Below are positions 1 to 8,714 of a DNA stretch of 64,000 bases, piece after piece. The stretch covers positions 2,739,501-2,803,500 of the forward strand of contig NZ_CP150917.1 in assembly GCF_039908645.1 (NCBI RefSeq), in the 5' to 3' direction. A model generated the notes under the pieces. It saw only the letters and a list, made by a program, of their open reading frames with translations. It was not told where the DNA came from and did no database searches. This stretch comes from Pseudomonas helvetica (GTDB lineage Bacteria > Pseudomonadota > Gammaproteobacteria > Pseudomonadales > Pseudomonadaceae). The translations under genes were made by a program, and so were the position numbers. Each line of letters opens with the position of its first letter. Position 1 is the stretch's first letter.

Positions 1-160
1 CGTCTTTCGGGCTCAGTTGCTCCAGCGGTTTGCCACCACCGGCGGCGAGGGCATCGAGGAAGGCCTGGGTGTTGTGTTCGACGCCGGGGCTGCCGGCGGC
101 GAAAGCGTTGCCGATGGACAGGGCGAGGAGGGAAGCGCTGAGGGTTTGCTTGATGTTCAT
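1..160 (-). CDS. Secreted alpha/beta hydrolase, N-terminal part only
   Basis: The reading frame starts at 160 on the minus strand and runs off the left edge, so only 53 residues are visible. They show a Sec signal peptide (MNIKQTLSASLLALSIGNAFA) and the start of a mature chain containing GVEHNTQAFLDALAAGGG. This start is typical of a Pseudomonas family of exported alpha/beta hydrolases (acetyl esterase/lipase type). The catalytic residues lie outside the window, so the enzyme class rests on recalled family resemblance. A GGAATTG stretch lies just upstream of the ATG. The gene is divergent from the LysR gene at 321, which could regulate it. Confidence 0.6.
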   Translation of the reverse strand, partial: MNIKQTLSASLLALSIGNAFAAGSPGVEHNTQAFLDALAAGGGKPLEQLSPKD

Positions 161-320
161 GGTCAATTCCTTTTTCAATCGTTCGAGTTTTTATGCCTTG
201 GGATCGGGCTGCTGTGACGCTGGGGTTCAGGTCTCAGCAACACTGTGAGCACAGATTAATGAGGTGCCTGAAAGTGAAAAAGCGGCTATAAAGCGTTTAA
301 CTGTCAACCAGGGAGTGACA

Positions 321-1214
321 ATGAACCCGTTCGAAGACATGCGTATTTTTTGCCAGGTCATGGACTCCGGCAGCTTCACGGCGGCGGCCGATCAGTTGGG
401 CCTGTCCAAGCAGTTCGTCAGCCGCCGGCTGATGCAATTGGAGGAGCGCCTCGGCGTGCGGCTGCTCAACCGCTCGACTCGGCGACTGGACGTCACGCCC
501 CTGGGGCAGAGTTATTACGAGTCGGCCTTGCGCCTGCTCAGCGAAGTCGAACACGTGGAGCAGGGCATCGCCGGCCAGACCGCCGAGCCACGCGGCACCA
601 TTCGCTTGAGCGCGCCGTTGTCGTTCGCGGTGGCGCACTTGGGGTGCCTGCTGCCGGTGTTCTTGCAGCGCTATCGCGACGTCACGGTAGAAGTGGACTT
701 GAGCGACCGGCCTGTGGACTTGCTCGGCGAAGGCTACGACCTGGCATTGCGCATTGGCGTGCTGGAAGACTCGACGCTGATCGCCCGACGCCTCGCCGCC
801 ATCCAGCGGGTGTACTGCGCCAGCCCGGCCTACCTGGCCGAGCGCGGTACGCCGGTTCACCCCGAAGACTTGCACAGCCATGACTGCCTGCCTTACGGCC
901 ATGGTCGCCAGGTGCAATGGCGGTTCGAAGGGCAGGGCAAACCACTGACCGTGAACGTCACCGGAAGGATGCGGGTCAACAACGGTGAATTGCTCAAGGA
1001 CGCGGCCATCGCCGGCATGGGCATTACTTATTTGCCGACCTTCATTGTCGGTTCGGCCTTGAAGGACGGGCGGCTGGTGCCGGTGCTGGACAACTTCCGC
1101 CCTGCGCCGTTGACGTTATCGGCAGTCTATCCGCAGCATCGCCAGGGCTCGCGACCGGTGCAGGCGTTGATCGAATTCTTGCGTGAACGGCTGGATCGGA
1201 CCGAGGACGCCTGA
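321..1214 (+). CDS. LysR-family transcriptional regulator
   Basis: This 297-residue protein has an N-terminal winged helix-turn-helix (about residues 1-60, with AAADQLGLSKQFVSRRLMQL) and a LysR substrate-binding domain (about 90-290). The short DMRIFCQVMDSGSFTAAA opening is typical of the DsdC/PtxR-like one-domain activators in Pseudomonas. The ATG at 321 follows a good ribosome site (AGGGAGTGACA). An upstream in-frame ATG at 264 would add an AT-rich leader without family resemblance. The gene is divergent from the hydrolase at 1-160 and lies 120 bases before the isochorismatase-like gene. Either may be its target; the effector is unknown. Confidence 0.85.
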   Translation: MNPFEDMRIFCQVMDSGSFTAAADQLGLSKQFVSRRLMQLEERLGVRLLNRSTRRLDVTPLGQSYYESALRLLSEVEHVEQGIAGQTAEPRGTIRLSAPLSFAVAHLGCLLPVFLQRYRDVTVEVDLSDRPVDLLGEGYDLALRIGVLEDSTLIARRLAAIQRVYCASPAYLAERGTPVHPEDLHSHDCLPYGHGRQVQWRFEGQGKPLTVNVTGRMRVNNGELLKDAAIAGMGITYLPTFIVGSALKDGRLVPVLDNFRPAPLTLSAVYPQHRQGSRPVQALIEFLRERLDRTEDA

Positions 1215-1334
1215 GGCGGTGGGCGTAAAAAGAAATTTTATCAGCATGATTTTTCCAGAGTCGCACATCCATACAATCGCTCTGCTACAGCGAAGCCGAA
1301 AATAGCCCCTCTCAAACATATCCGGAGAAGTGTT

Positions 1335-1988
1335 ATGGCAACCGCAAAAGCAGCACCAGGTAAAGGTCTGATCAATCCAAGCAACCACGCTCTGATCCTG
1401 ATCGACTTTCAGTCGCAGATGTCATTTGCGACCAAATCCATCGACGCTGTTTCACTCCGCAATAACGCTGCACTGATCTCCAAGGCAGCGAAGGAGTTTG
1501 GCGTTCCGGCCATTCTTACCACCGTCGCCGAAAAAAGCTTTTCGGGCCCGATGTTTGAAGAAATCACCTCGGTTTTTGCCGGTCAGGAACTGATTGACCG
1601 CACCAGCATGAATACCTGGGAAGACGAGCGCATAGCTGTCGCTGTGAACAAGATCGGTCGCGACCGTATTGTTCTTGCCGGTCTCTGGACTTCGGTCTGC
1701 ATTGTCGGCCCGGCGATCTCGGCGCTTGAACAAGGCTTCGAGGTCTACATCATTTGCGATGCGTGCGGTGACGTTTCGGATGAGGCTCATGAGCGCGCTA
1801 TCGAGCGCATGATTCAAGCCGGTGCGCGTCCGATGACCTCACTCCAGTACTTGCTGGAACTGCAACGTGACTGGGCTCGCAGCGACACCTATAACGAGAC
1901 GGTGAAAACCTCTATCGCTCACGGCGGCGCTTATGGTCTTGGTTTGATTTATGCCAAAACCATGTTTAACGCATCGGAAGGTCACTGA
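1335..1988 (+). CDS. Isochorismatase-family cysteine hydrolase (YcaC-like)
   Basis: The 217-residue protein has the isochorismatase/nicotinamidase fold. Asp24 lies in ALILIDFQ and the nucleophile Cys122 in LAGLWTSVC, followed by a cis-peptide-type hydrophobic stretch. The C-terminal part (HGGAYGLGLIYAKTMF) resembles the YcaC branch, whose members are octameric hydrolases of unknown physiological substrate. The start ATG has a GGAGAAG ribosome site. The gene reads in the same direction as the LysR gene before it and the DoxX gene after it, but gaps of 120 and 68 bases leave the operon uncertain. Catalysis is inferred from the two conserved residues only. Confidence 0.8.
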   Translation: MATAKAAPGKGLINPSNHALILIDFQSQMSFATKSIDAVSLRNNAALISKAAKEFGVPAILTTVAEKSFSGPMFEEITSVFAGQELIDRTSMNTWEDERIAVAVNKIGRDRIVLAGLWTSVCIVGPAISALEQGFEVYIICDACGDVSDEAHERAIERMIQAGARPMTSLQYLLELQRDWARSDTYNETVKTSIAHGGAYGLGLIYAKTMFNASEGH

Positions 1989-2056
1989 TCTGAATTGCGC
2001 CTCTTCCTTGATAGGGGAAGAGGCGCACTCAGGCGAGCGGTGGGGAGCAATGGAAC

Positions 2057-2485
2057 ATGTCCACATCTGATATGAATACGACGACTGCAGCGGATGTAGC
2101 GCTGTGTTGGCTACGCATCACCGGTGTACTGATGCTGTTGCTGGTGCACGGATTGCCTAAGCTGTTCAATTTTGAGCACGAACTGACGTTGATTGAAGAC
2201 CCGTTTGGCATGGGGGCTCGGTTGACCTTGTCGCTGGCAATTTTCGCGGAAGTGTTTTGTCCGATATTCATCGCAGTGGGACTGCTGACGCGCCTTGCGA
2301 CACTGCCTGTGCTCTTTTTGCTGGTTGTCTCGGTTATCCGGGTTCATCCCGAGTGGAGCCTGGCCGAGGGCCAGTTCGCCTGGCTGCTGCTGATCATCTT
2401 CTCGACGATTCTGGTCGGCGGGTCTGGGAAATTGGCAGTGGGTACGAGTCTGTCGCATCGCTGGCCACTCCTGAGCAAACTGTAG
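2057..2485 (+). CDS. DoxX-family inner membrane protein
   Basis: The 142-residue protein has four hydrophobic segments, and its first helix carries LRITGVLMLLLVHGLPKL. A glycine-rich third helix and the length fit the DoxX/SURF4-like family (DUF of the thiosulfate:quinone oxidoreductase small subunit type). Members are membrane proteins often found beside redox or detoxification enzymes. The ATG used (MSTSDMNTTT) has only a weak GGAAC ribosome site; the internal ATG at 2072 is an alternative. It sits 68 bases after the isochorismatase-like gene and may be cotranscribed with it. No substrate can be assigned. Confidence 0.75.
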   Translation: MSTSDMNTTTAADVALCWLRITGVLMLLLVHGLPKLFNFEHELTLIEDPFGMGARLTLSLAIFAEVFCPIFIAVGLLTRLATLPVLFLLVVSVIRVHPEWSLAEGQFAWLLLIIFSTILVGGSGKLAVGTSLSHRWPLLSKL

Positions 2486-2510
2486 GGAGGAAAGTATTAA
2501 TATTGGGTAT

Positions 2511-2573
2511 CAGAACGCCGGTTTGTTAGATGTGTTTGCTCGCACGAACATCATCTATCAAATCGGCGTTCTG
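2511..2573. repeat. 63-base imperfect palindrome downstream of doxX-like gene
   Basis: The sequence CAGAACGCCG at 2511-2520 is repeated as its exact reverse complement at 2564-2573. Pairing continues inward with mismatches through TTTG and TAGATG to a TGTT/AACA core. The whole 63 bases can form one long stem. There is no T run on either side, so it is not a classical terminator. It could be a mobile-element relic, an attenuator-like structure or mRNA-stabilising hairpin. The rest of the gene-free stretch 2486-2873 is AT-richer and shows nothing else I can name except the promoter region of the gene at 2874. Confidence 0.6.
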
Positions 2574-2873
2574 GTTTCTGTGTTTCCTGGTATTCCGTGA
2601 AGAGCCAGAAAATATGGTTTCCTTTCGACTGAACGTTAAGACGTAGCCTTCAACTGGTATATGAATGGGAGGTTTGGATAAGTCTCTGGAAAATGAGAGG
2701 CGTACGGTACAAGCGTTAGCTATTTCGATTTCCTCGCACATCAACAGCCATTAATAAAAGCGGCCCTTTGGCACTGATTACATCGTTTCTCGGGTGCAAT
2801 CCTTTTGACTATATTGGCGACCAGACCCGGCGAATGACTCAACAGTCGCCACCCTTCAGTGCGAGTAGTCTCA

Positions 2874-4151
2874 ATGAACAATAAACCTGACAGCGCAGGG
2901 CTTGATAACGCCGGAACGGGAACCCGAGCGGTCTGGGGCGGGGAGCAAGTCAGGCACCCCTATAACGCCACGCAAACACCTATCGTGGTCAGTGCCGCCT
3001 ACGGTTACGACGACATTGACGTCTGGTACGACGTGGCTTTGGGCAAGGCTCCGGGATTTATCTACAGCCGCATGAGCAACCCGACGGTCGAGACCCTCGA
3101 AGCGAAAATTTGCGAGTTGGAAAAGGCCGAGTCCGCGGTGGCCTTCAGCAGCGGCATGGCGGCCATCAGCAGTGTGCTTTATACCTTCCTTGCCCACGGC
3201 AATCGGGTAGTTTCCACCAAGGACAGCTACGGCGGCACCAACAAGATTTTCGAAGAGTTCCTGCCGCGCATGGGGGTGGACGTGACCTTGTGCGAAACCT
3301 TCGATCATGACGAGATCGAGCGTGAAGTCGCCAAAGGCTGCCAGGTGCTCTACCTGGAAACTCCGACCAACCCGACTCTGAAAATACTCGATATCCAACG
3401 TCTGGTGAGTGCGGCCAAGCGCGTCGGCGCCGTGGTGGTGGCGGACAATACCTTCGCCACTCCGTTGAATCAGAATCCCCTGGCATTGGGCGTAGACGTA
3501 GTCATCCACAGCGCGACCAAGTTCCTCAGCGGCCATGGCGATGTGCTTGGCGGTCTGGTGTGCGGCGTTGAATCCTTGATGGCCAAGGTTCGTCATTACC
3601 GGGAAATCAACGGTGCGGCGCTTGATCCCTTCTCGGCCTATTTGATCATCCGGGGCATGAAAACCCTGGCACTGCGGATGCGTCAGCAACAACACAGTGC
3701 CCGTGCCCTGGCAGAGTTCCTGAGCAACGAGCCCCTTGTGGAATCGGTGAACTATCCCGGCTTGCCCGGTCATCCGAACCACGCTGTGGCGTGCGCGCAA
3801 ATGCGCGGGTTCGGCGCCATCGTCAGTTTTGTCCTGGTCGGTGGCATGGACACCGTCAAAGTACTGTTACCACGCCTGCGCTTTGCCCATTGCGCGGGGA
3901 ATCTGGGCGCGGTGGAAACCATCTACGGCCCGGCCAGGACCACCAGTCATGTGGAGAACACGCTGGAGGAGCGTTTGGCCTTGGGCATTTCCGAAGGGCT
4001 GGTGCGGGTTTCGGTCGGCATCGAAGACACCGACGATTTGCTCGACGATCTGAAGCAGGCATTCGCCTATGTCAGGCGCTCACGGCATGAACAGGTACAG
4101 GTAAAAACACAACCCTCAATCAATGAATCTTGCACCGAGGTACCCAACTAA
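2874..4151 (+). CDS. PLP-dependent cystathionine gamma-synthase-family enzyme (candidate gamma-lyase)
   Basis: The 425-residue enzyme belongs to the Cys/Met metabolism PLP family (fold type I). The Schiff-base lysine is K216 in HSATKFLSGHGDVLGG. Other family marks are SSGMAAISSVL, YLETPTNPT and VADNTFATP. The usual GHSD is GHGD here. Family members perform gamma-elimination or gamma-replacement on homoserine esters, methionine, cystathionine or canavanine. The next genes handle homoserine, so I infer an enzyme whose product is homoserine or its precursor vinylglycine, not a biosynthetic MetB/MetZ. The ATG at 2874 is preferred; an in-frame GTG at 2859 is possible. The true substrate is not readable from sequence. 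Confidence 0.8.
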   Translation: MNNKPDSAGLDNAGTGTRAVWGGEQVRHPYNATQTPIVVSAAYGYDDIDVWYDVALGKAPGFIYSRMSNPTVETLEAKICELEKAESAVAFSSGMAAISSVLYTFLAHGNRVVSTKDSYGGTNKIFEEFLPRMGVDVTLCETFDHDEIEREVAKGCQVLYLETPTNPTLKILDIQRLVSAAKRVGAVVVADNTFATPLNQNPLALGVDVVIHSATKFLSGHGDVLGGLVCGVESLMAKVRHYREINGAALDPFSAYLIIRGMKTLALRMRQQQHSARALAEFLSNEPLVESVNYPGLPGHPNHAVACAQMRGFGAIVSFVLVGGMDTVKVLLPRLRFAHCAGNLGAVETIYGPARTTSHVENTLEERLALGISEGLVRVSVGIEDTDDLLDDLKQAFAYVRRSRHEQVQVKTQPSINESCTEVPN

Positions 4152-4302
4152 AGTTTCAAAGTTAATGCCTCACGACAAGGCAGTCTATGAGGACTTCATG
4201 AAGAGGAATAATAATAAAACTTAGTGGCAACCTGTTTTTATTCTGCCCAGTAACTCATCGCAGAAGTGAATGCGTGCCCTAATAACTTTCATGAGAACAA
4301 TC

Positions 4303-5733
4303 ATGTCCATAAAAGAACAACAGCTCAACGCGCGTGCTGGTTTTAAACAGGAAATGCAGACCCGCCATATTGTCATGTTGGCATTGGGCGGTGTCATTGG
4401 TACCGGGCTTTTCCTCACGTCCGGATACACTGTCAACCAAGCCGGCCCCTTGGGGGCGGTTATCGCTTATATCATCGGCGCGCTCATGGTCTACATGGTC
4501 ATGATGTGCCTGGGCGAGCTGGCAGTGCAGATGCCGGAAACCGGCTCGTTCAGCACCTACGCCACACGCTTTCTCGGCCCGGGGACCGGTTACACGGTGG
4601 CCTGGCTTTACTGGTTGACCTGGACCGTGGCTATTGGCTCGGAATTCACTGCCGCCGGTATCCTTATGGCGCGCTGGTTCCCACAGACTCCGGTATGGAT
4701 CTGGAGTGCGCTGTTCGCTGGAGTGGTGTTTCTGACCAATGTGATTTCGGTGCGCTTGTTCGCCGAGACTGAGTTTTGGTTGTCTCTGGTCAAGGTGGTG
4801 ACGGTGGTAGTGTTCCTGCTGATCGGCGGCGGGGCGATTCTCGGCCTGTTGCATATCGATCAGGCTCACAGTATTGGCCTGGGCAACTTCACCCGTGAGG
4901 GCTTGTTTCCCACTGGGTTCATGTCGATTGCCATGACCTTGCTCGCTGTGTCATTTGCCTTCTCTGGCACCGAGCTGATCGGTATCGCTGCCGGCGAAAC
5001 CAAGGACCCGCAACGCAACGTGCCGCGAGCGATTCGCACCACGGTGCTGCGCCTGGCGATCTTCTTTGTCGGTACCATCTTCGTCCTGGCGACCTTGCTT
5101 CCCCGGGAACAGGCCGGGCTGGTGGAGAGTCCGTTCGTCACGGTGTTCACCTACATCGGTATTCCGTACTCCGCCGACATCATGAACTTCGTGATCATCA
5201 GCGCCTTGCTGTCCGCCGCCAACTCCGGACTTTACGCCGCCTCGCGGATGCTCTGGACCTTGAGCGACCAGGGTCACCTGCCCAAGCAGTTCTCGGTCCT
5301 GACCCGCATGGGCACGCCGTTGAATGCCATCGTGTTGAGCATGGTCGGTGGCGCGGCGTCGTTGCTCAGTAGTGTGTTTGCCGCCGACACCATCTACCTG
5401 GCGTTGGTGTCGATTTCCGGGTTGGCAGTGGTGGTGGTATGGATGAGCATTGCTGCGAGCCAGATCGCTTTCCGTCGACACTATGTGGCCAATGGCGGTG
5501 ATATCCACGACCTGAAGTTCCGCGTGCGGGGTTACCCATGGGTGCCACTGGGGGCGCTGGCCAGCTGCAGCCTGGCCTGTGTCGGGATCGCCTTCGACCC
5601 TGAGCAGCGGGTGGCCCTGTACTTCGGTGTGCCGTTCATCGCCTGGTGCTACTTCGTGTATTACATTACCCGCAAAAGCCGCGAGCGCCGCTTGTCGCTT
5701 GCTCCCTTGGCACAACCGTCCGATGCGTTCTAG
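4303..5733 (+). CDS. APC-superfamily amino acid permease, MmuP-like
   Basis: The 476-residue protein has about 12 membrane helices and the amino acid permease signature ([20 protein letters not shown] near residue 32). Long stretches such as [16 protein letters not shown] and [16 protein letters not shown] recall the E. coli S-methylmethionine permease MmuP and the LysP/AnsP group. It should be a proton-coupled inner-membrane importer of an amino acid. The start ATG at 4303 has a GAGAAC site. ATGs at 4270 and 4291 are in frame and cannot be excluded. It lies 151 bases after the PLP enzyme and probably imports that enzyme's substrate. Confidence 0.85.
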   Translation: MSIKEQQLNARAGFKQEMQTRHIVMLALGGVIGTGLFLTSGYTVNQAGPLGAVIAYIIGALMVYMVMMCLGELAVQMPETGSFSTYATRFLGPGTGYTVAWLYWLTWTVAIGSEFTAAGILMARWFPQTPVWIWSALFAGVVFLTNVISVRLFAETEFWLSLVKVVTVVVFLLIGGGAILGLLHIDQAHSIGLGNFTREGLFPTGFMSIAMTLLAVSFAFSGTELIGIAAGETKDPQRNVPRAIRTTVLRLAIFFVGTIFVLATLLPREQAGLVESPFVTVFTYIGIPYSADIMNFVIISALLSAANSGLYAASRMLWTLSDQGHLPKQFSVLTRMGTPLNAIVLSMVGGAASLLSSVFAADTIYLALVSISGLAVVVVWMSIAASQIAFRRHYVANGGDIHDLKFRVRGYPWVPLGALASCSLACVGIAFDPEQRVALYFGVPFIAWCYFVYYITRKSRERRLSLAPLAQPSDAF

Positions 5734-5793
5734 ACATTGTCGACGAGGTGGGCAAACGTGCTCGGTGCGGGGGGCGTCAATGAGGTCCAGGCC

Positions 5794-6684
5794 ATGAAGC
5801 AAAAGACGTTACCCCCATTGAACTGGCTGCGAGCATTTGAGGTGTCCGCTCGCTGTCTGAACTTCACCCACGCCGCCGAAGAGCTGTTTTTGACTCAAGG
5901 CGCAATCAGCCAGCAGATCCGCCAATTGGAAAGCCACCTTGGGGTGGCGCTGTTCAAGCGCTTGCCTCGTGGTCTGGGTTTGACCGAGGAAGGCCAAGCC
6001 TATCTGCCGGTGGTACAGGATGCGATTACCCGGTTGGCGGTGGGGACCAACGAGATTTTTGGTCAGCACAAGCGCCGGCCCATCAAGGTACGCGGCAGCC
6101 TGTCGTTTTTCGTGCACTGGCTGGCGCCCAAGCTGGTGGACTTTCGGCAGGCCCATCCGCATGTCGACATCCGTTACATCAGCAACATCTGGGTCAAGGA
6201 GCTCGATGGCGAAGACGACATGGAGATACGCTGGGGCCATGGACAATGGCCGGGGCTGGTGTCTCAGCGTCTGACCTGGGACACCTTGTTCCCGGTTTGC
6301 TCGCCGGCTCTGATGGCCCGCTCGCCGCTGAAGGTGCCAGAGGATGTGGTGCACCATCCACTGCTGCATGTCCTGGGTTACGAAGAAGGTTGGGGTTACT
6401 GGTTGAATATGGTCGGTGCGCACGCCGTCGACTCGTCCACCGGTATGCAGTTCGATACCCTGATTTCCACGTTACGCATGGCCGAGCTAGGGCAGGGCAT
6501 TGCGCTGGCCCGCTCGTCCATGGTCGACGAAATGCTTGAGGACGGGCGTCTGGTCGAGCCCTTCGCGCAACGTATCGAGGCCAGCGAGTCGTTTTACCTG
6601 GTGCGGGGGGCCGAGGCCGATCAGCACCCTGACGCGGTGATGTTTTCCACCTGGCTGGTCGAGCAGGCACATCGTTATAAATGA
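5794..6684 (+). CDS. GcvA-type LysR regulator of the amino acid island
   Basis: The 296-residue protein opens with LPPLNWLRAFEVSARCLNFT and contains FLTQGAISQQIRQLE. These are hallmarks of the GcvA/AmpR branch of LysR regulators. The effector domain spans about residues 90-290. The ATG at 5794 follows GAGGTCCAGG. The gene sits inside the island, 60 bases after the permease and 16 bases before the threonine-synthase-like gene, so all are probably one transcript. A regulator placed within its own operon usually controls that operon's response to its substrate; this is inference. Confidence 0.85.
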   Translation: MKQKTLPPLNWLRAFEVSARCLNFTHAAEELFLTQGAISQQIRQLESHLGVALFKRLPRGLGLTEEGQAYLPVVQDAITRLAVGTNEIFGQHKRRPIKVRGSLSFFVHWLAPKLVDFRQAHPHVDIRYISNIWVKELDGEDDMEIRWGHGQWPGLVSQRLTWDTLFPVCSPALMARSPLKVPEDVVHHPLLHVLGYEEGWGYWLNMVGAHAVDSSTGMQFDTLISTLRMAELGQGIALARSSMVDEMLEDGRLVEPFAQRIEASESFYLVRGAEADQHPDAVMFSTWLVEQAHRYK

Positions 6685-6700
6685 ATGGCCGGAGTCAACC

Positions 6701-8080
6701 ATGCGCTATGTGAGTACACGAAGTTCGGCCGTACAGGCTGATTTCGAGAAGGTTGTGTTATCCGGCGTTGCCGACGACGGCGGGCTGTTCGTGCCTGTTG
6801 GCCTGCCGCTATTCGAGCCACAGGAAATCGCCAATTGGTCGACCTTGCCCTATGACGAACTGGCCTATCGGGTCATCAGTCCTTTTGTCGGCGATGCCAT
6901 TCCCGAGGCGGATTTCAAACGCCTGCTGAAGGAGGCCTACAGTACCTTTAGCCATCGCTCCGTCGCGCCCTTGCACCAGGTCGACCGCAATGAATGGGTG
7001 CTGGAACTGTTCCATGGGCCGACCTGTTCCTCGAAAGACTTTGCCGCCCAGCTACAGGCGCGACTGGTGCAATACTTTCTGCGCAAACGCCAGCGCCGCG
7101 GAATCGTCCTGGGGGCCACCAACGGCGATACCGGGCTGGCCGCCATCGAGGCGTTCAAGCACTGCGACGATACGATGGTAGTGGTGATCTATCCGGAGTC
7201 CGGCATGCCGGAGCAGCAGTTACAGGATCTGCAGGCGGTGGCTCATCCCAGGGTCCACAGATTCGCGGTAAATGGCAGCTTCGACGAGTGCCAGACCATC
7301 GTCACCCGATTGTTCCGGCAATGGCCGTGCGCGCAATACGAGGCCATCAGTTTCAACTCGAACAACTGGGTCGGTGTGCTGGCGCAGCTAGTGTTTTATT
7401 TCCATGCCGTGCTGCAACTGGGGGGTGGACAGCGCCCCATCGGCTTCAGTGTGCCAGCGGCGAGTTTCGCTGAAGTCTACGCCGGCTATATTGCGCAAAA
7501 GATGGGCCTGCCTATTACCCAGATGATTGTCGCAACCAATCAAAACGACGCGCTGCATCAGTTGTTCCTGAAAAACCACTACTCCCGGTTGCGGGCCAAC
7601 AAGACCTTGTCTCCGGCTATGGACTTGTCGATCTTTTCCAACCTCGAGCGCTTTCTCTGGGAACTCTATGGACACGACTATCAGGCGGTGAGCGCATTGA
7701 TGGTCGAGTTCGAATCCAGCGGCGAGATGAGCATCGCCAACGAGTTCTGGCTACGGGCGCGGATGATCATCGATTCCTACTCGGTCAGTGATGAGCAGAC
7801 CCTGAAGGAAATCACCTCGCTGTATCGCGATACCGGTTATGTCATCGACCCTCATGCCGCCACTGGTGTCCTCGCGGCCCGGTTGTACCGCCGAAGTCTT
7901 GTGGCGCCCATGGTCACCCTGGGCGAGATCTCACCGGCCAAGTCCGCGCTACTGCTCGGCGAACTGGGGATCACCGCGCCGGCTCGGCGCAGCCCGGTGC
8001 CGGGGCAAGGGCCGTCACAGGTTTACCGGATTCAGCCCGATGACCTCGAGATCATCCATCAACTGCTCGGCGCTCTGTGA
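6701..8080 (+). CDS. Threonine-synthase-like PLP enzyme, divergent paralogue
   Basis: The 459-residue protein is full length for a ThrC of the proteobacterial type. It keeps the N-terminal domain (MRYVSTRS) and the PLP lysine K112 in ELFHGPTCSSKDF. Several conserved motifs are altered: ATSGDTG reads ATNGDTG, and the usual NSINWARxLAQ reads NSNNWVGVLAQ. Threonine synthase converts O-phosphohomoserine to threonine, but no homoserine kinase lies nearby. The protein may therefore have another beta/gamma-replacement or elimination role on a homoserine-like compound. It starts 16 bases after the LysR gene with a GGAG site and is followed closely by the AsnC regulator. Confidence 0.8.
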   Translation: MRYVSTRSSAVQADFEKVVLSGVADDGGLFVPVGLPLFEPQEIANWSTLPYDELAYRVISPFVGDAIPEADFKRLLKEAYSTFSHRSVAPLHQVDRNEWVLELFHGPTCSSKDFAAQLQARLVQYFLRKRQRRGIVLGATNGDTGLAAIEAFKHCDDTMVVVIYPESGMPEQQLQDLQAVAHPRVHRFAVNGSFDECQTIVTRLFRQWPCAQYEAISFNSNNWVGVLAQLVFYFHAVLQLGGGQRPIGFSVPAASFAEVYAGYIAQKMGLPITQMIVATNQNDALHQLFLKNHYSRLRANKTLSPAMDLSIFSNLERFLWELYGHDYQAVSALMVEFESSGEMSIANEFWLRARMIIDSYSVSDEQTLKEITSLYRDTGYVIDPHAATGVLAARLYRRSLVAPMVTLGEISPAKSALLLGELGITAPARRSPVPGQGPSQVYRIQPDDLEIIHQLLGAL

Positions 8081-8101
8081 AGACGCTGTAAAGGAGGCTA
8101 A

Positions 8102-8539
8102 GTGAAGCGAATTCTGGATCCTCTCGATGAGCGCATCATCGCCGAACTGCGGCTCAATGCCCGGGTCGCCCACGCCGAGTTGGCGGCCAGGGTCAACCTG
8201 TCGCGTAATGCCGTACGCCAGCGCATCGAACGGCTCGAGCGCGACGGGGCGATACAGGGCTACACGGTGCGTACGGGGGAGGGGCGGCAGACTTCTTCGA
8301 ATATCAATGCGGTGATTTTCGTCTATCGCTACGATCGTATGCGTGGCGCGGAAGTGCTGCTGGCCCTGCGGCAGATTCCGGAAGTTATCCAGTGCGATGT
8401 CATGAGCGGCGAGTTCGATCTGATGCTGCGGGTCGGTGCCGCGAGCCCGGAGCGAGTGCATAAAGTCTGGAATGAAATATCCGCGTTGCCTGGGGTGGAA
8501 AACACCGTAACCTCATTCGTGCTTTCGTCTGTTGTCTAG
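8102..8539 (+). CDS. AsnC/Lrp-family transcriptional regulator
   Basis: The 145-residue protein starts with GTG at 8102 behind an ideal AAGGAGG site at 8091-8097. The N-terminal helix-turn-helix (about residues 5-60, with AELAARVNLSRNAVRQRI) is followed by an Lrp-type ligand-binding domain of the RAM/ACT-like fold (about 70-145, with MSGEFDLMLRV). Such proteins are oligomeric amino acid sensors. It is the last gene of the first transcript in the island and is followed by a strong terminator. A matching AsnC-type palindrome lies in front of the homoserine dehydrogenase gene. It probably controls that promoter in response to an amino acid. Confidence 0.9.
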   Translation: MKRILDPLDERIIAELRLNARVAHAELAARVNLSRNAVRQRIERLERDGAIQGYTVRTGEGRQTSSNINAVIFVYRYDRMRGAEVLLALRQIPEVIQCDVMSGEFDLMLRVGAASPERVHKVWNEISALPGVENTVTSFVLSSVV

Positions 8540-8554
8540 CCGCTTTGCCCCGAT

Positions 8555-8583
8555 AAAAAAGCCAACTCATGTTGGCTTTTTTT
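8555..8583 (+). terminator. Rho-independent terminator after the AsnC gene
   Basis: The perfect stem GCCAAC/GTTGGC has a four-base TCAT loop, flanked by an A6 run before and a T7 run after. It can work in both directions and closes the 2.9-8.5 kb transcript. Confidence 0.9.
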
Positions 8584-8631
8584 ATGCCTGACGTTTTGCC
8601 CAGCCACTGGTCAAAACGCCCATGAAATAGA

Positions 8632-8649
8632 GCAAATAGCCATATTTCA
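8632..8649. promoter_or_regulatory. Candidate AsnC/Lrp operator in front of homoserine dehydrogenase
   Basis: GCAAATAGCCATATTTCA is an inverted repeat. GCAAATA and TATTTCA flank a four-base centre and differ from perfect dyad symmetry at one position. The AT-rich half sites and spacing resemble Lrp/AsnC sites. It lies 66 bases before the ATG at 8715 and about 90 bases after the end of the AsnC-family gene. Binding by that protein is inferred from position and symmetry. Confidence 0.5.
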
Positions 8650-8714
8650 CTGCCTTGGCTGCCCGCCTAATCTAGTGCCCAGTAACCCATCATTCGGATC
8701 AAGGGCAATAAAAA

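Noticed and set aside
2526..2744. 72-codon open frame on the minus strand
   Set aside because: It runs through the palindrome, lacks a ribosome site and has no family character.
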